Source of the DNA: Pseudoscleropodium purum | Taxonomy: Eukaryota > Streptophyta > Bryopsida > Hypnales > Brachytheciaceae | Assembly (NCBI GenBank): GCA_963969395.1 | Contig: OZ017796.1 | Location: 38,430,243-38,494,242 of the forward strand | Direction of reading: 5' to 3' | Length of the DNA: 64,000 nt | Part shown: positions 49,185 through 58,744 of the stretch, piece after piece | Layout: each line of letters starts with the position of its first letter | How positions within the stretch are numbered: position 1 is the first letter of the stretch | The notes under the pieces: model-generated | What the model was told of the DNA's origin: nothing | The model's database searches: none | Seen by the model: the letters and a program-made list of their open reading frames with translations, nothing else | Program-made: the position numbers and the translations under genes

Positions 49185-50231
49185 GCGCCCAGTGATTTAA
49201 CGCAGATTTCTGCGCCGGTCACAAACCGACAATCCCTGCAAAACCGAGACTAGACTCACAGACACAGCCTAAGCGCAAAATTGAACTCTGTCAGTTTCAA
49301 ATTGATGGCCTGAGCTTATGTTGTTTTGGGTGACATCAAAACGGATACAGACATATGTACCGGGAGCTGTGATTTAGGTACCGTGTTGTCTCACTTGCTC
49401 ACTTCATTTTCGGAGTAGTTGCTTTCCTGGTAGTTTTAGTGGCAAAAAGGTCAAACACGGATGAGTGTTTCCTCCATAAAATGGGAGGGGACGCTAACTT
49501 AGAAGTGGTGGAATCTTCGCTCAGACTTTCCTTTTTCTCAATTTCCAATTCCCGGAAGTTAAGATGGACTCTTCTTTTAGTGCAGACTGTATTAATTTGC
49601 AAGAAGGTCGGGGTTTTCAACGTGGGCTCTTGTTTCCTAATTCGCTTGCAAATCACGCGTACAAATCACTCACCTTGTTCTAGAATCTTGAAACGTCATG
49701 CATTTGAAATAATTTTGTGTAATTTGAATCATTCTACGTACGTCGATCTATCACTGTTAGTACGTGTCAAGAGCTACAACAAACCTCAAAACTCATAGGA
49801 CCGATTGCTCCTGCCATTCCGATCTACCTCCAACCCAGGTTTCCTTAGATTCCACATTCTCTAGATGCATGAGGACCCAATTTCACAAGGGAGTGATCGA
49901 GGCTGTTAAGTTAGTAGATCTGTCCAGATCGATTTGAGTTTACAGTTTGTTCCATGTTCACGTCGATCGTCAGTTCCAACTCCAACCAGCGAAGTGCTGC
50001 AGGAGGTGACAAAAGTTTCAACCCAGTGAGTCGATCCCTGAAGTCGTGGGAAGCGCAAAAACATTTTTTCTCACGCTGTTTCATTTTGCAGGCCGGCGTC
50101 TGCAGACCGTCGGCAACGCCTGCAGACACACACCCCAGTCACCCCAGTTTTCAGGCGCCGCGTGCTTTCAAGCTGGCTCCAACAAGGTCATCCATTTTGC
50201 AAGCCCAGCGGGGCAGTTTTCCAAGCTGCTA
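49185..50231. other. Upstream region of the receptor kinase, no gene
   Basis: No gene found. The first few hundred bases upstream of 49184 are presumably the kinase promoter. At 50184-50207 lies one copy of a 24-bp direct repeat matched at 62977-63000 beyond the nested elements. Confidence 0.5.
50184..50207 (+). repeat. 24-bp direct repeat, left copy
   Basis: Begins AAGGTCATCCATTTTGCA and differs from the copy at 62977-63000 at one base. It lies 23 bp outside the left end of the pogo-like element. Confidence 0.75.
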
Positions 50232-50991
50232 CAGTAGAACCTCTAATAAGGTAGAAGTACCTATTTCGGATAGCCCCTCTGGACTTGCTTTGTAGGCTAA
50301 CCAGGGCTTTTTTTGGCTTTATAGTAAGTGCCAGATTGCACCAAAAAGGAATAATTTGGCTAAAAAATGGCAACAAAACATTAAGTTTTTTGCCATAAAA
50401 CTTCAAACTCAAAAAAAAATCTTGGATGAAATTGCCAACATTACAAAAAAATTTAGCCCTTGGAAAGGCTGCGAGTTTTGAATTGCCTGGAACTCCCCTA
50501 GTGCAATTAAAGAGGAAATCAACTGTTTTTTATTTTTTAATGAAAGCAGCTGATGTGGCACTACTTGTGCTACTTTTAGGGCCACATCATATTTTAACAT
50601 TTTTTTAATATTTTTTTCTTTTTATATTTTTGTACTTGCATTGCGAGGCACCAAAAAATGAATCTTTATTGGCCCTCCGTAGGGTTTAGATTTTTTCTAA
50701 TGATTGTGGATGAAAATAGAGTTATAGACATGCAATATGTACTAATGTGATATTTTCTATCCAATGTGTGGACGAATGTTGAAATTTGAAGTACCATTGT
50801 AACATTTTATATCACCACTTTGGCACCTGATAAAAAATGGAAAAAAAAGCCTTGAGGCTAACCTATTGTGGACAACAATTGGATGCAATGGACATTGAGA
50901 AAAATTCTTGGTTTGTACCTTCTCATCCACTCATCTCCCTTCCCTCTTGGCCGAGGGAGAAGTGCCAATGCTAACTACAATAGGTGAGTCT

Positions 50992-50999
50992 ATGAAATT
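50992..50999. repeat. 8-bp target-site duplication, left
   Basis: ATGAAATT directly abutting the left terminal inverted repeat at 51000. The identical ATGAAATT abuts the right terminus at 62589-62596. Confidence 0.85.
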
Positions 51000-51009
51000 C
51001 AGGGTTGAC

Positions 51010-51165
51010 ACGACGTCCGGACGCAGATGCTGTGTCCGCAGCGTTCGCTGACATTCGCGGTCCCGGCGGACGTAGCGTCCGCCGGGACCGCCCCGTCTGT
51101 CCGCCCCACCCGCCCAGATGGCCCTATTTCCCCCGACCACCCTACCCAAACTGCCCCGCGGTCAC
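51010..51165. repeat. GC-rich GGACGG/CCGTCC block, left subterminal
   Basis: Very GC-rich tract inside an AT-rich region. It contains a perfect palindrome at 51059-51089: 14-bp arms GGTCCCGGCGGACG / CGTCCGCCGGGACC around TAG. The palindrome includes the subterminal motif shared with the right end. A plausible binding region for a transposase or host factor; that role is inferred. Confidence 0.75.
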
Positions 51166-51624
51166 TCCTTTAATCTTTAAACAATTAAATGTTAAATGAA
51201 GTGCAATGGTTCGCGATTTGTTATTAAAACAATGTCTCTCATAAGTTGAAAGATTATAAAGTTTGACCACGAGTCCATGATAGTCTTGAAAGTATGAAAA
51301 AATTCCAATTCATTTTCAAAAGGCAAACTAAAAAAATTTGTGACTTCAAATATATATATATACTATTTAAAAAATCAAGATCAATACAAATACAAACATA
51401 ATCAATATGGGCAAAATGTATTCAATTTAATGTAGAATATCATACATTGTGCACATTTGGCTAATTGCACATATAATTTTTTTCATTCCAACTCTATATT
51501 TCTAAACTAATTTTTAATGCCTATATAACCTATTCAAGTATTCAACTACTACTTCTGCACTACCAATCTAATATAAATGGCGGAAATGTTCATCTGGCAT
51601 CGGCCAACGATATGTATTAGAAAA

Positions 51625-53069
51625 TCACGTAATCACATGGGTCAAACTAGTATTTTCATCGTCAGTCTTCGAAGAAATGCGCTTCAAGTAAGCATAAAAC
51701 ACTTTTGCAAAGTCATGAAAGGGAAATTGTGTCGCACTAGGTGTTTTAAGTAGCACGTTGAAATACGCCTTTGACATGTTGTTTCCATTCATCCGCTGAG
51801 CAATTTTTCGGACGGCATACTCTTCCGACTTACGTGAATACATCGGAATGACTTCCACATCTGCACCTGCTTTATGCAAATATGCAATACGTGGATCCAC
51901 CCACCATCTCCTCTGCAAAGTTTGTTTCATCTCATCTGCTGATGTGAATGTGTACAAAGATTTCATTGGCTGAGAAGCTAAGGTGGTCATGCCCCAATCG
52001 CAAACCCCAATATACACACGTGCCTCATCCTCTGGAAAATGCAACAAGATGTTGTTCGGAGAAAGATCATTGTGCAAATGTCCAGCAAGATGCACTGCAT
52101 ACATTATATGCATAAACACCCATGTCAACTCCGTGCGCTTCTTCTGATATCGCCCTAAACGGTGAGCTTTTACAACCTCCTCTTCGGTTGGATTCATATA
52201 CTTCAAACGGATTTGAATGTTGTCTGGATAGTCCTTATCCATATTTAACATTTGTCAAAGAGTTCCACCATTCCACCATTCCACCAATACGCATAATCTT
52301 CACACGTTGTTCCGTGCACTACAACAAACTGTATCACACTCGCGTGTGGAATTCGAAAAGCCATTGATTCGTTTTGATGTTCTAACTTTGCAAAATCGAG
52401 TCGAGTTTGGTGGTGAATGGATTTCTTTGCCGCAAACTCCCAATAAGGAAGTATTCTTGGACATCCTTCAATACGAATCTTTCAAATCGTTGCATATCCA
52501 CCTCTTATCGTTCTATCATCAACAGCAATCACGCGTGCTGTATCTGGAAGTGCTATGAGGTGCCGTTTGGTCCTTTCCGCTTCAGCAACTCCATCATTGC
52601 TTTTCTACCAACCAATTAAACCAACTCGACTGTGCTTTTTGGCGAATGGAGCACATCGCCCCCTAAACAAGTCCGCTTTCAGAATCACTTCTTCAAACTG
52701 GGCGTCATTGGGTCGATATTCCTTGCCATATTTAACCAAAATGACTTTGGAATTCCACAAAGCGTCATGAACCTTGTTCTCCAAACATTTGGTGAAGTAC
52801 GTTTTATACATTTCGTCATGCCACTTCGCCACATTTAATGCATCCAACAACATCTGTGTCATGTCTACCTTGAATTTAGACACGCACTCCTCTTGATATC
52901 TGATGTACTTATTGTTTAAAGACAATGTTGTTTCCGATTCATAAAATTGAACGATGCGCTCAATCATGAATTTCTTGCATTCTTCCGAAGGACTTTGGCG
53001 AGCTACTTCCAAGTTCGATGGTCCCTCTCCATGTTTAAGCTTCGCAACCTTCTTCTTCCCCTTCGGCAT
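51625..53069 (-). pseudogene. Element gene B: atypical protein-kinase-like protein (decayed)
   Basis: Reads from ATG 53069 to a stop at 51625. A basic N-terminus (MPKGKKKVAKLKHGEG) and a helical region of about 140 residues precede a kinase-like fold. Visible are a possible nucleotide loop (TIRGGYATI), an AAKK lysine, a catalytic loop HLHNDLSPNNILLHF (HxD...N kept) and CDWG in place of DFG. HxDLSxxNIL with a non-DFG metal motif is unlike normal plant kinases and closer to divergent kinase-like families of mobile or effector genes. Disabled by TAG (52605-52607), TGA (52482-52484) and a frameshift near 52255; reading resumes as MLNMDKDYPDNIQIR. A GGACGG array starts about 200 bp upstream. Confidence 0.65.
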
Positions 53070-53264
53070 CGTGACAAATGAAATTAATATAGATCAAATT
53101 TTTTAATTTGAAATTGAATTCACGCGCAAGTGTCCAAAAAATTGGCAACAAGGGGGCCCCAATAAACCACTCTTGCCTTGCCTCGGAAAGGAGCCAATGG
53201 AGGATGAACCACCAAGCTCTCCGCTCCACCTTGCATTCACAAGGGGCAAAGCAAAAGTGACAAT

Positions 53265-53575
53265 GCGGACGGCCCGTCCGCCCATCTTATTGGGGCGCGG
53301 ACGGCCCCAAACCGTCCGCCTGATCGGACGGGCCGGGGGTGGCGGACGTATCGGCCGTCCGCCTCCCCGAAACCCTCGAGCCCCGTCCGCCCCATTGGAC
53401 GGCCCCAAACCGTCCGCTTGATCGGACGGGCCGCGGCTGGCGGACACATCAGCCGTCCGCCTCCCCGAAACCCTACAGCCGCGTCCGCCCAATCGGACGG
53501 CCACGGGCGGATAAATCTGGCGTCCGCCCGATCGGACGGGCACGGGCGAACAAATCAAGCGTCCGCCCGATCCGA
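53265..53575. repeat. GC-rich array upstream of gene B, with 98-bp and 39-bp tandem units
   Basis: Two full 98-bp units, 53299-53396 and 53397-53494, each starting GGACGGCCCCAAACCGTCCG. A partial third unit passes into a 39-bp repeat (53492-53530 and 53531-53569, starting ATCGGACGG). Inverted GGACGG/CCGTCC pairs are dense. The array is upstream of gene B on the minus strand. Confidence 0.85.
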
Positions 53576-54170
53576 TTTATTTTTCATATTTGAAAATAGA
53601 ATCTAAAGAAGAACCACTAATTGTCTAATTTGGGCATTTCTTCATACGAATAAGAAATCATTTTAGTTTTTAGCAATCGTTGAATGAAAAATAAAAGAAT
53701 TTCAAATATTCAAATAATTTAATCTTTCATAAATTAATTAGAAATACATTTATATCATTTACGAGTTTCTAAATGTAATAAATACACAACAATAATTTCA
53801 AAATACACACCATGCTAGTACATATTTAACCTCGAATGCTAAATTCAAAAATAAACATAATATGGCTCTTACAAAATTACATTTCTTCTTCATATTTTTA
53901 TTATTTATCAAAGTCGCTTATAGCCGTATACATCAACGCTATTATAAAATAATACAATGATGTCTTCAACAATATGCTTGCCTACATACATACTTGGTGT
54001 ACACTATTATACATCACTTTTTGAAAAAGTGAACAAAATTGTTGTTCAAAATTGTTCTATTCATTTAAAGTTTTGTACTACTTCTACCAATCTAGTGCTC
54101 TATACTTGTCGTGAGAGTAAAAATGAGAAAATCGAGCAAACACATGCTCACTATATACTTGCATGTTTTT

Positions 54171-55463
54171 TTATTCGAAATCTGAATCGGACTCAAATTG
54201 TTGACCGCTGCCTCTTCTTTGTACTCCAATGAACGGACCACCTCCGTAGTTTCCGTAATATCCACTCGGTGCACCTCCTTGTCCATAACTTGAACCTCCA
54301 AAAGTGGGAGGAGGAACCGGAGTAGTAGGCTCTGATCCTCTTTCATTTGAAGCCCCGTAATAAGAGGCCCCATGATGCCCGTATGAATCACTTCTAGTTG
54401 ATCCCGGATAGTATTGGGCGCTTCCGTGAAGAGAGCAACTATACTGCGGAGTTACATGGCTTCCTCCACTACCTTCGAAGCCCACTTGAGTGGGCGTCGT
54501 ATAATATAAACCAGATTCAGTAGACCTACCATAGTGTGTGTTGCCATAGCTACCTATCCCACCTAGAGAGCCAATTTCAGGGGGAGTGCCATAACGAGAA
54601 CCAACTGCACTTGAACCACCATAATGCGTGGATCCATAGCTCCCTCTTCCACCTTCATATCTATTTTGAGGATCGTAACCAGAGTATGAACCACCTCTTC
54701 CATGTTCAGATTCTCGCGTTCCATGTTCATGTCCGTAGGACCCACCATGCCTATCTTGCCGTCCACGATCTTGAAGGCTTCTACGTGTTCCCTCTTGCAT
54801 TTGTTGCTCGAATTCAATTCGTTCTCGTTCTTCTACCCGCTCGTGTCTAACTCCAAATGCGACAGGCGCTTGCATATCATCGTCATCATCGTCATCTGTC
54901 CACGCATCTTCAGCATCTCGTAGAACAACTGAAGGTTGTTGTAGATAACCTCGATTAGACCACTCTGGCATGCAATCGCTTGCGCCCCTCCATTGTGTAT
55001 CTATAACGGCATCCGTGCTCGTATAGTTCTCTACATTGCGACCTGTAGCAGTACGCCAGTCCACGTCCTTGTGGAGTATAATCTCTGCCCAAACCATTGC
55101 CATAACATTATAATTCATTATATTTGGTTTGGCGCTTTTAATGCCAAGAACTCGATGCACTTGTGTGTATCATTGTTTGAAGTGCTTACTTTGGCACGTA
55201 GACATTTGTCCTTCCCAACGTGGCGCTTGGTGCTCTACATGTTCACGTCGCCAAAGTTTTTGAATGTGAGTCATTTTTACATACTTCTTGCACATTGAGC
55301 AATCCCACATTTTTGTTGGTTCTTCTTCCCATCCCGTTTCACCTACGCACAATGGATCGGCCCAAGCATCCCAATCGAACAATTGGGGTCTTCCCTTTCG
55401 ACTACTTTTTTTGGGTGTTCTATCTTTCGGCATGATGAAGCCGAAGCAAAGAGAATGAAACAA
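54171..55463 (-). pseudogene. Element gene A: Cys-motif protein with Gly/Tyr/Ser-rich tail
   Basis: 430 codons from ATG 55463 to 54171 in one frame, broken only by TGA at 55170-55172. N-terminus MPKDRTPKKSSRKGRPQLFD is basic. Next is a small domain with WDCSMCKKYVKM, HIQKLW, STCQSKHF, then HRVL and AMVWAEIILHKDVDW. The spaced Cys and His suggest a zinc-binding fold; the same block begins gene C. An acidic run (about eight Asp) is followed by a low-complexity tail rich in Gly, Tyr, Ser and Gln (SYGSTHYGGSS-type units), resembling intrinsically disordered RNA-binding or condensate-forming segments. Homology to a known transposase was not seen. The 55.64-kb GC array lies about 180 bp upstream and contains a TATATATAT run. 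Confidence 0.65.
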
Positions 55464-55639
55464 TTAGAAAGCTTAAGAACCAAAATTTTGATTTAATTAA
55501 TTAATTAAAATTTTACAAGTGTGAACTTTGTGAAAATTTATAACAATGCCACAACAATCGTTCACTCAATATGGAAGGGGCGTGCAGAGCTTCCAATGCA
55601 CTGGTCCGCCCACTCCAAAAGAGAACGATTGTTCAGAAT

Positions 55640-55765
55640 GAGCCGTCCGCCTCCCCATATATATATGCGGACGCCCCGAGGCAGACGTCCAGATTATGCG
55701 GACCACATCAGTCCGCGTGTCAATCGGACGGCCCTAACTGGGCGGACGGGGCGGACGGCTCATGT
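55640..55765. repeat. GC-rich array upstream of gene A
   Basis: GGACGG/CCGTCC-rich block with an embedded ATATATATAT (55657-55667), which could serve as a TATA box for gene A on the minus strand. It shares GCCGTCCGCCTCCCC with the array upstream of gene B. On its outer side lies GTTGAACCCTAAACCC (55759-55774), similar to the element's own terminus and to a telo-box. Confidence 0.65.
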
Positions 55766-55799
55766 TGAACCCTAAACCCAATGAAGGAAATTGTTCTTT

Positions 55800-56015
55800 T
55801 TTCAAAATCTCATAGTAGAGATGTTTAACCCGTAAAGTTCTTTTCACTAAAAACACTTCAAAACTCCCAATAGTAGTGCAAATATCAAGTCTTAGAAGAA
55901 AAATACTTTTGGGCATATGTAACCGTAGGATCTTGTAGTAAATTAGTTGGAAAAAATGTGGAAAAAATTTTAGACAAATCCACCATTTAGATTGTAAGAT
56001 ATTAGATATTGAATG
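55800..56015 (+). repeat. Dispersed repeat family 3, copy 1
   Basis: Resembles 63060-63250 in the same orientation. Shared blocks: TTTTCAC.AAAAACACT.CAAAACT, AGGATCTTGTAGTAAA.TAGTT, ATGTGGAAAAAATTT and TAGATTG.AAGATAT. One copy is inside and one outside the 11.6-kb element. Confidence 0.7.
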
Positions 56016-57993
56016 TTTCATTTAAGGGGGCTACTCAATTATGTCTATTAATGAACAATTGATAGGCTAACAAACCTAACTTAGCATGTATTTTAATATT
56101 TGTTGCAATTGTTTTAGGAATATTATAACATAATACTATTATAATATTCTTATAAATGATATAATACTAAATCATTTCAAAATCAACAACATTCGAACAC
56201 AATCTGTCAATCTTGTCTTTCATACTCCTTTAATGATATATATATATATATATATAAATATATATATACATACATAAAATATATTAGATAAATCAACATG
56301 AACAAATCAATGATTATATATTTCATAGATTTATTCTTCATCAATCAAATAAGAGTGCATGTGCAAATATAGACAAAGATGGTTTCTCCATTTGTTGCCA
56401 AAAAATAGATAAACAAATAGAGAAAGATATGAAGTGAATGTTACTTAGAGAATTGAAAAGAAAGAAATTGAAGTACTCAATTGCATTTTATTAAATTGGA
56501 AAATTGCATGTGGATGACATGAATTAATCTTCATAGATGCTAAACTTATACGAGTTGCATTTCAACATTTATGATTTATGCAATTGATTGAATTGAAAGC
56601 TCTTGTAATTACATTTTCAAATTTTCGATTCAATCATTCAAATTTGCAAGAGTGATTTATGATAGATTTATAACTTTAAATGTGAAAGCATTCAATGCCT
56701 TTATGCGTTTGTTCATCAATATATTAATTTTAGATAAATAATATATATTTTTTATAACATATGCATAAACCATTACATTAAAAAAAACAAAAAACTAAGA
56801 GCCAAGCCAAATAGGCTGGTCAAATGAAGAGAACAAGATAATAAGAGTCCTATGAGACAGAAAAAAAAGGAAAAAAAAGAAAATATCAAAAGGATTCAAA
56901 GGAAGAAACAAGATGCATTCTTGCAAGACCGTAGAATACATAATGATTTCAAAATCCAAACACAAATATATTTTCTATTTCAATGAGAGCCAAAAATGAA
57001 CTACCTTGCTCTCAAAGATTGTATAATGTACACGTTATACAAAATGAACATATAACAAAAAGAGTAGAAGACATCGTTTATCATGATTGAAAACTGAAAT
57101 GATTTTTTTTTTCTATGTAGAATATTTTATGAAATGTAACAATGTATTTAATTATCATAATAATTGGTAGAAATCTTTGTGCAATACATAGAAACATTTC
57201 ATTCATGTGGAATTTTTTCATTTATTTAGGATTAAAATGGAAATATTATACTCTACAAAGTACAAACCAAAAACAATACCATATACCTAAGTTCAAAAGT
57301 TTGCAATTGTTTCGTGAATTCATTTTGAAAACTCAAACAAAGAAATATTTTATAATCAATATCTTGTTCATTTGAATCATTTCAAAAATCGAATTTCGAA
57401 TTCAATTCCTATTTATAATAAAAATTATATTTGTCAATTTTTTAGATCTCTAAAGAATGAACCCTCTTTTTTAAAATTAATATTTAAAAACATCTGAAAT
57501 AAGAATATTGGAATTACCCTTCAAAATAAATATAGCACATGTATAATGTATTCTACTCCACCAACTCAAGTAACGAATTTTTCTATGTTTTTAAGAAAAA
57601 ATATAGCCATACATGATTTGAAAGTTAAAACATTGATTCTTTTTCTTTGTTTTCAAATCTAATTAAAATTTCATTAAGAAATATGAAAGACTCGATGTTC
57701 ATTTGAAGATCGTGATGCACTTTTAATGAGAAATCACAACCTTTCATTAAATATCATGAGGTTGAAATCCATTAAACTGTTATTCTAATTATGTATTGGG
57801 GCCTTTTTTTAAAATTTCATTTGCTTACAATGAAAATGGAATTGATTATTTTTGCAAAACATTTGATTTCCTAATGAACTTTAAAAAAATCCCCACCATC
57901 TTCAGATCTTCTCAAAACCTATTTACATGAATAATATCAGTAAATAATTCAAGCATATTCAACTTAACCACATTCCCCTCATTCGTAAAACAA

Positions 57994-58044
57994 TTTAGGG
58001 GAGAAAAGAAAAGGTTTAGGGTAATTAGGGTATAAGGTTTAGGG
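57994..58044 (+). repeat. Interstitial telomere-like TTTAGGG motifs
   Basis: TTTAGGG at 57994-58000, 58015-58021 and 58038-58044, plus TTAGGG at 58025-58030. TTTAGGG is the plant telomere unit. The motifs are scattered rather than a clean array, so they may be telo-boxes upstream of gene C or chance. Confidence 0.6.
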
Positions 58045-58189
58045 TTTACATTTTTTTTTTTTTTAAATGACAAACTAATTATATTGATCCTCATTTAGCA
58101 GTGATTATTAGGCTGTTTTATTTTTGAAATGTTACCGCTCTTTTTGAATAATAATGGCCTCATAGGATGCACCAATTGACAGCTGGGCG

Positions 58190-58525
58190 GATGCCGTCAG
58201 TGGTCAGTGTTTAAGTGGGGCGGTCGGTGTGTCCAAAACGCGGACGGCGTCGGAAGGCGGACACTGCGGACAGTCCGGGCGAACGCGCCGGTTGGACGGG
58301 CGGTCGGACAGGGCGGTCGATCGTGGCGGTCAGTCAGGGTGGTCGGATGGGGCGATCGGATGGGGCGACGGGCGGATGGGGCGGTCGGACGGGGCGGTCG
58401 GACGGCGCGTCCGCTGCCGAAGCGGACGTCGTCGGTCCGCGCGGCGAACGCGAGGTTTGGGGCTGCTTTGCGCGGTCCGGGGCAGGTCCGGTGGTGGACG
58501 GCCTCTAGGTCCGGCGGCGGACGGC
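58190..58525. repeat. GC-rich array upstream of gene C
   Basis: GGACGG/GGTCGG-rich tract with imperfect short tandem units of the type GGGGCGGTCGGAC (about 58345-58410). It ends in GGACGGCTATAAGGG, whose TATAAG (about 58527) could be the TATA box of gene C. The gene's ATG is about 220 bp downstream, the same spacing as for genes A and B. Confidence 0.75.
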
Positions 58526-58744
58526 TATAAGGGTGGAGTGACTTTTCATTTCTTCTCACTTCAATTCTCCTTCGGTGCCAAGTTGGATGTGCTACTATTG
58601 CTTTATGCGCTAGTTGCTCCTACGGGGTGGAGAGTTGAGGTCTTCTATCTTGTGTTACTGTGTTGCGGTTGATGCCATCACTTTTGACTATCACGTGAGA
58701 TTTTTTTATTCACTTCAATTGGTTATTGAATCCAATTGACAATC

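Larger units (their letters stand above)
55775..58189. other. AT-rich centre of the large element, no gene
   Basis: 2.4 kb between the divergent genes A and C. No coding frame. It contains a repeat at 55800-56015 that also occurs just outside the element at 63060-63250, a (TA)n run near 56240-56270, and degenerate plant telomere-type repeats at 57994-58044. Confidence 0.6.

Noticed and set aside
53103..53593. Long Arg/Pro/Gly-rich frames in all phases over the GGACGG arrays (also 58197-58672)
   Set aside because: They arise from GC-rich tandem DNA lacking stop codons; no conserved protein.
51000..55774. A smaller 4.8-kb element ending at GTTGAACCCTA
   Set aside because: That end matches the left terminus only partly and no target duplication is seen; 62588 gives exact ends and an 8-bp duplication.
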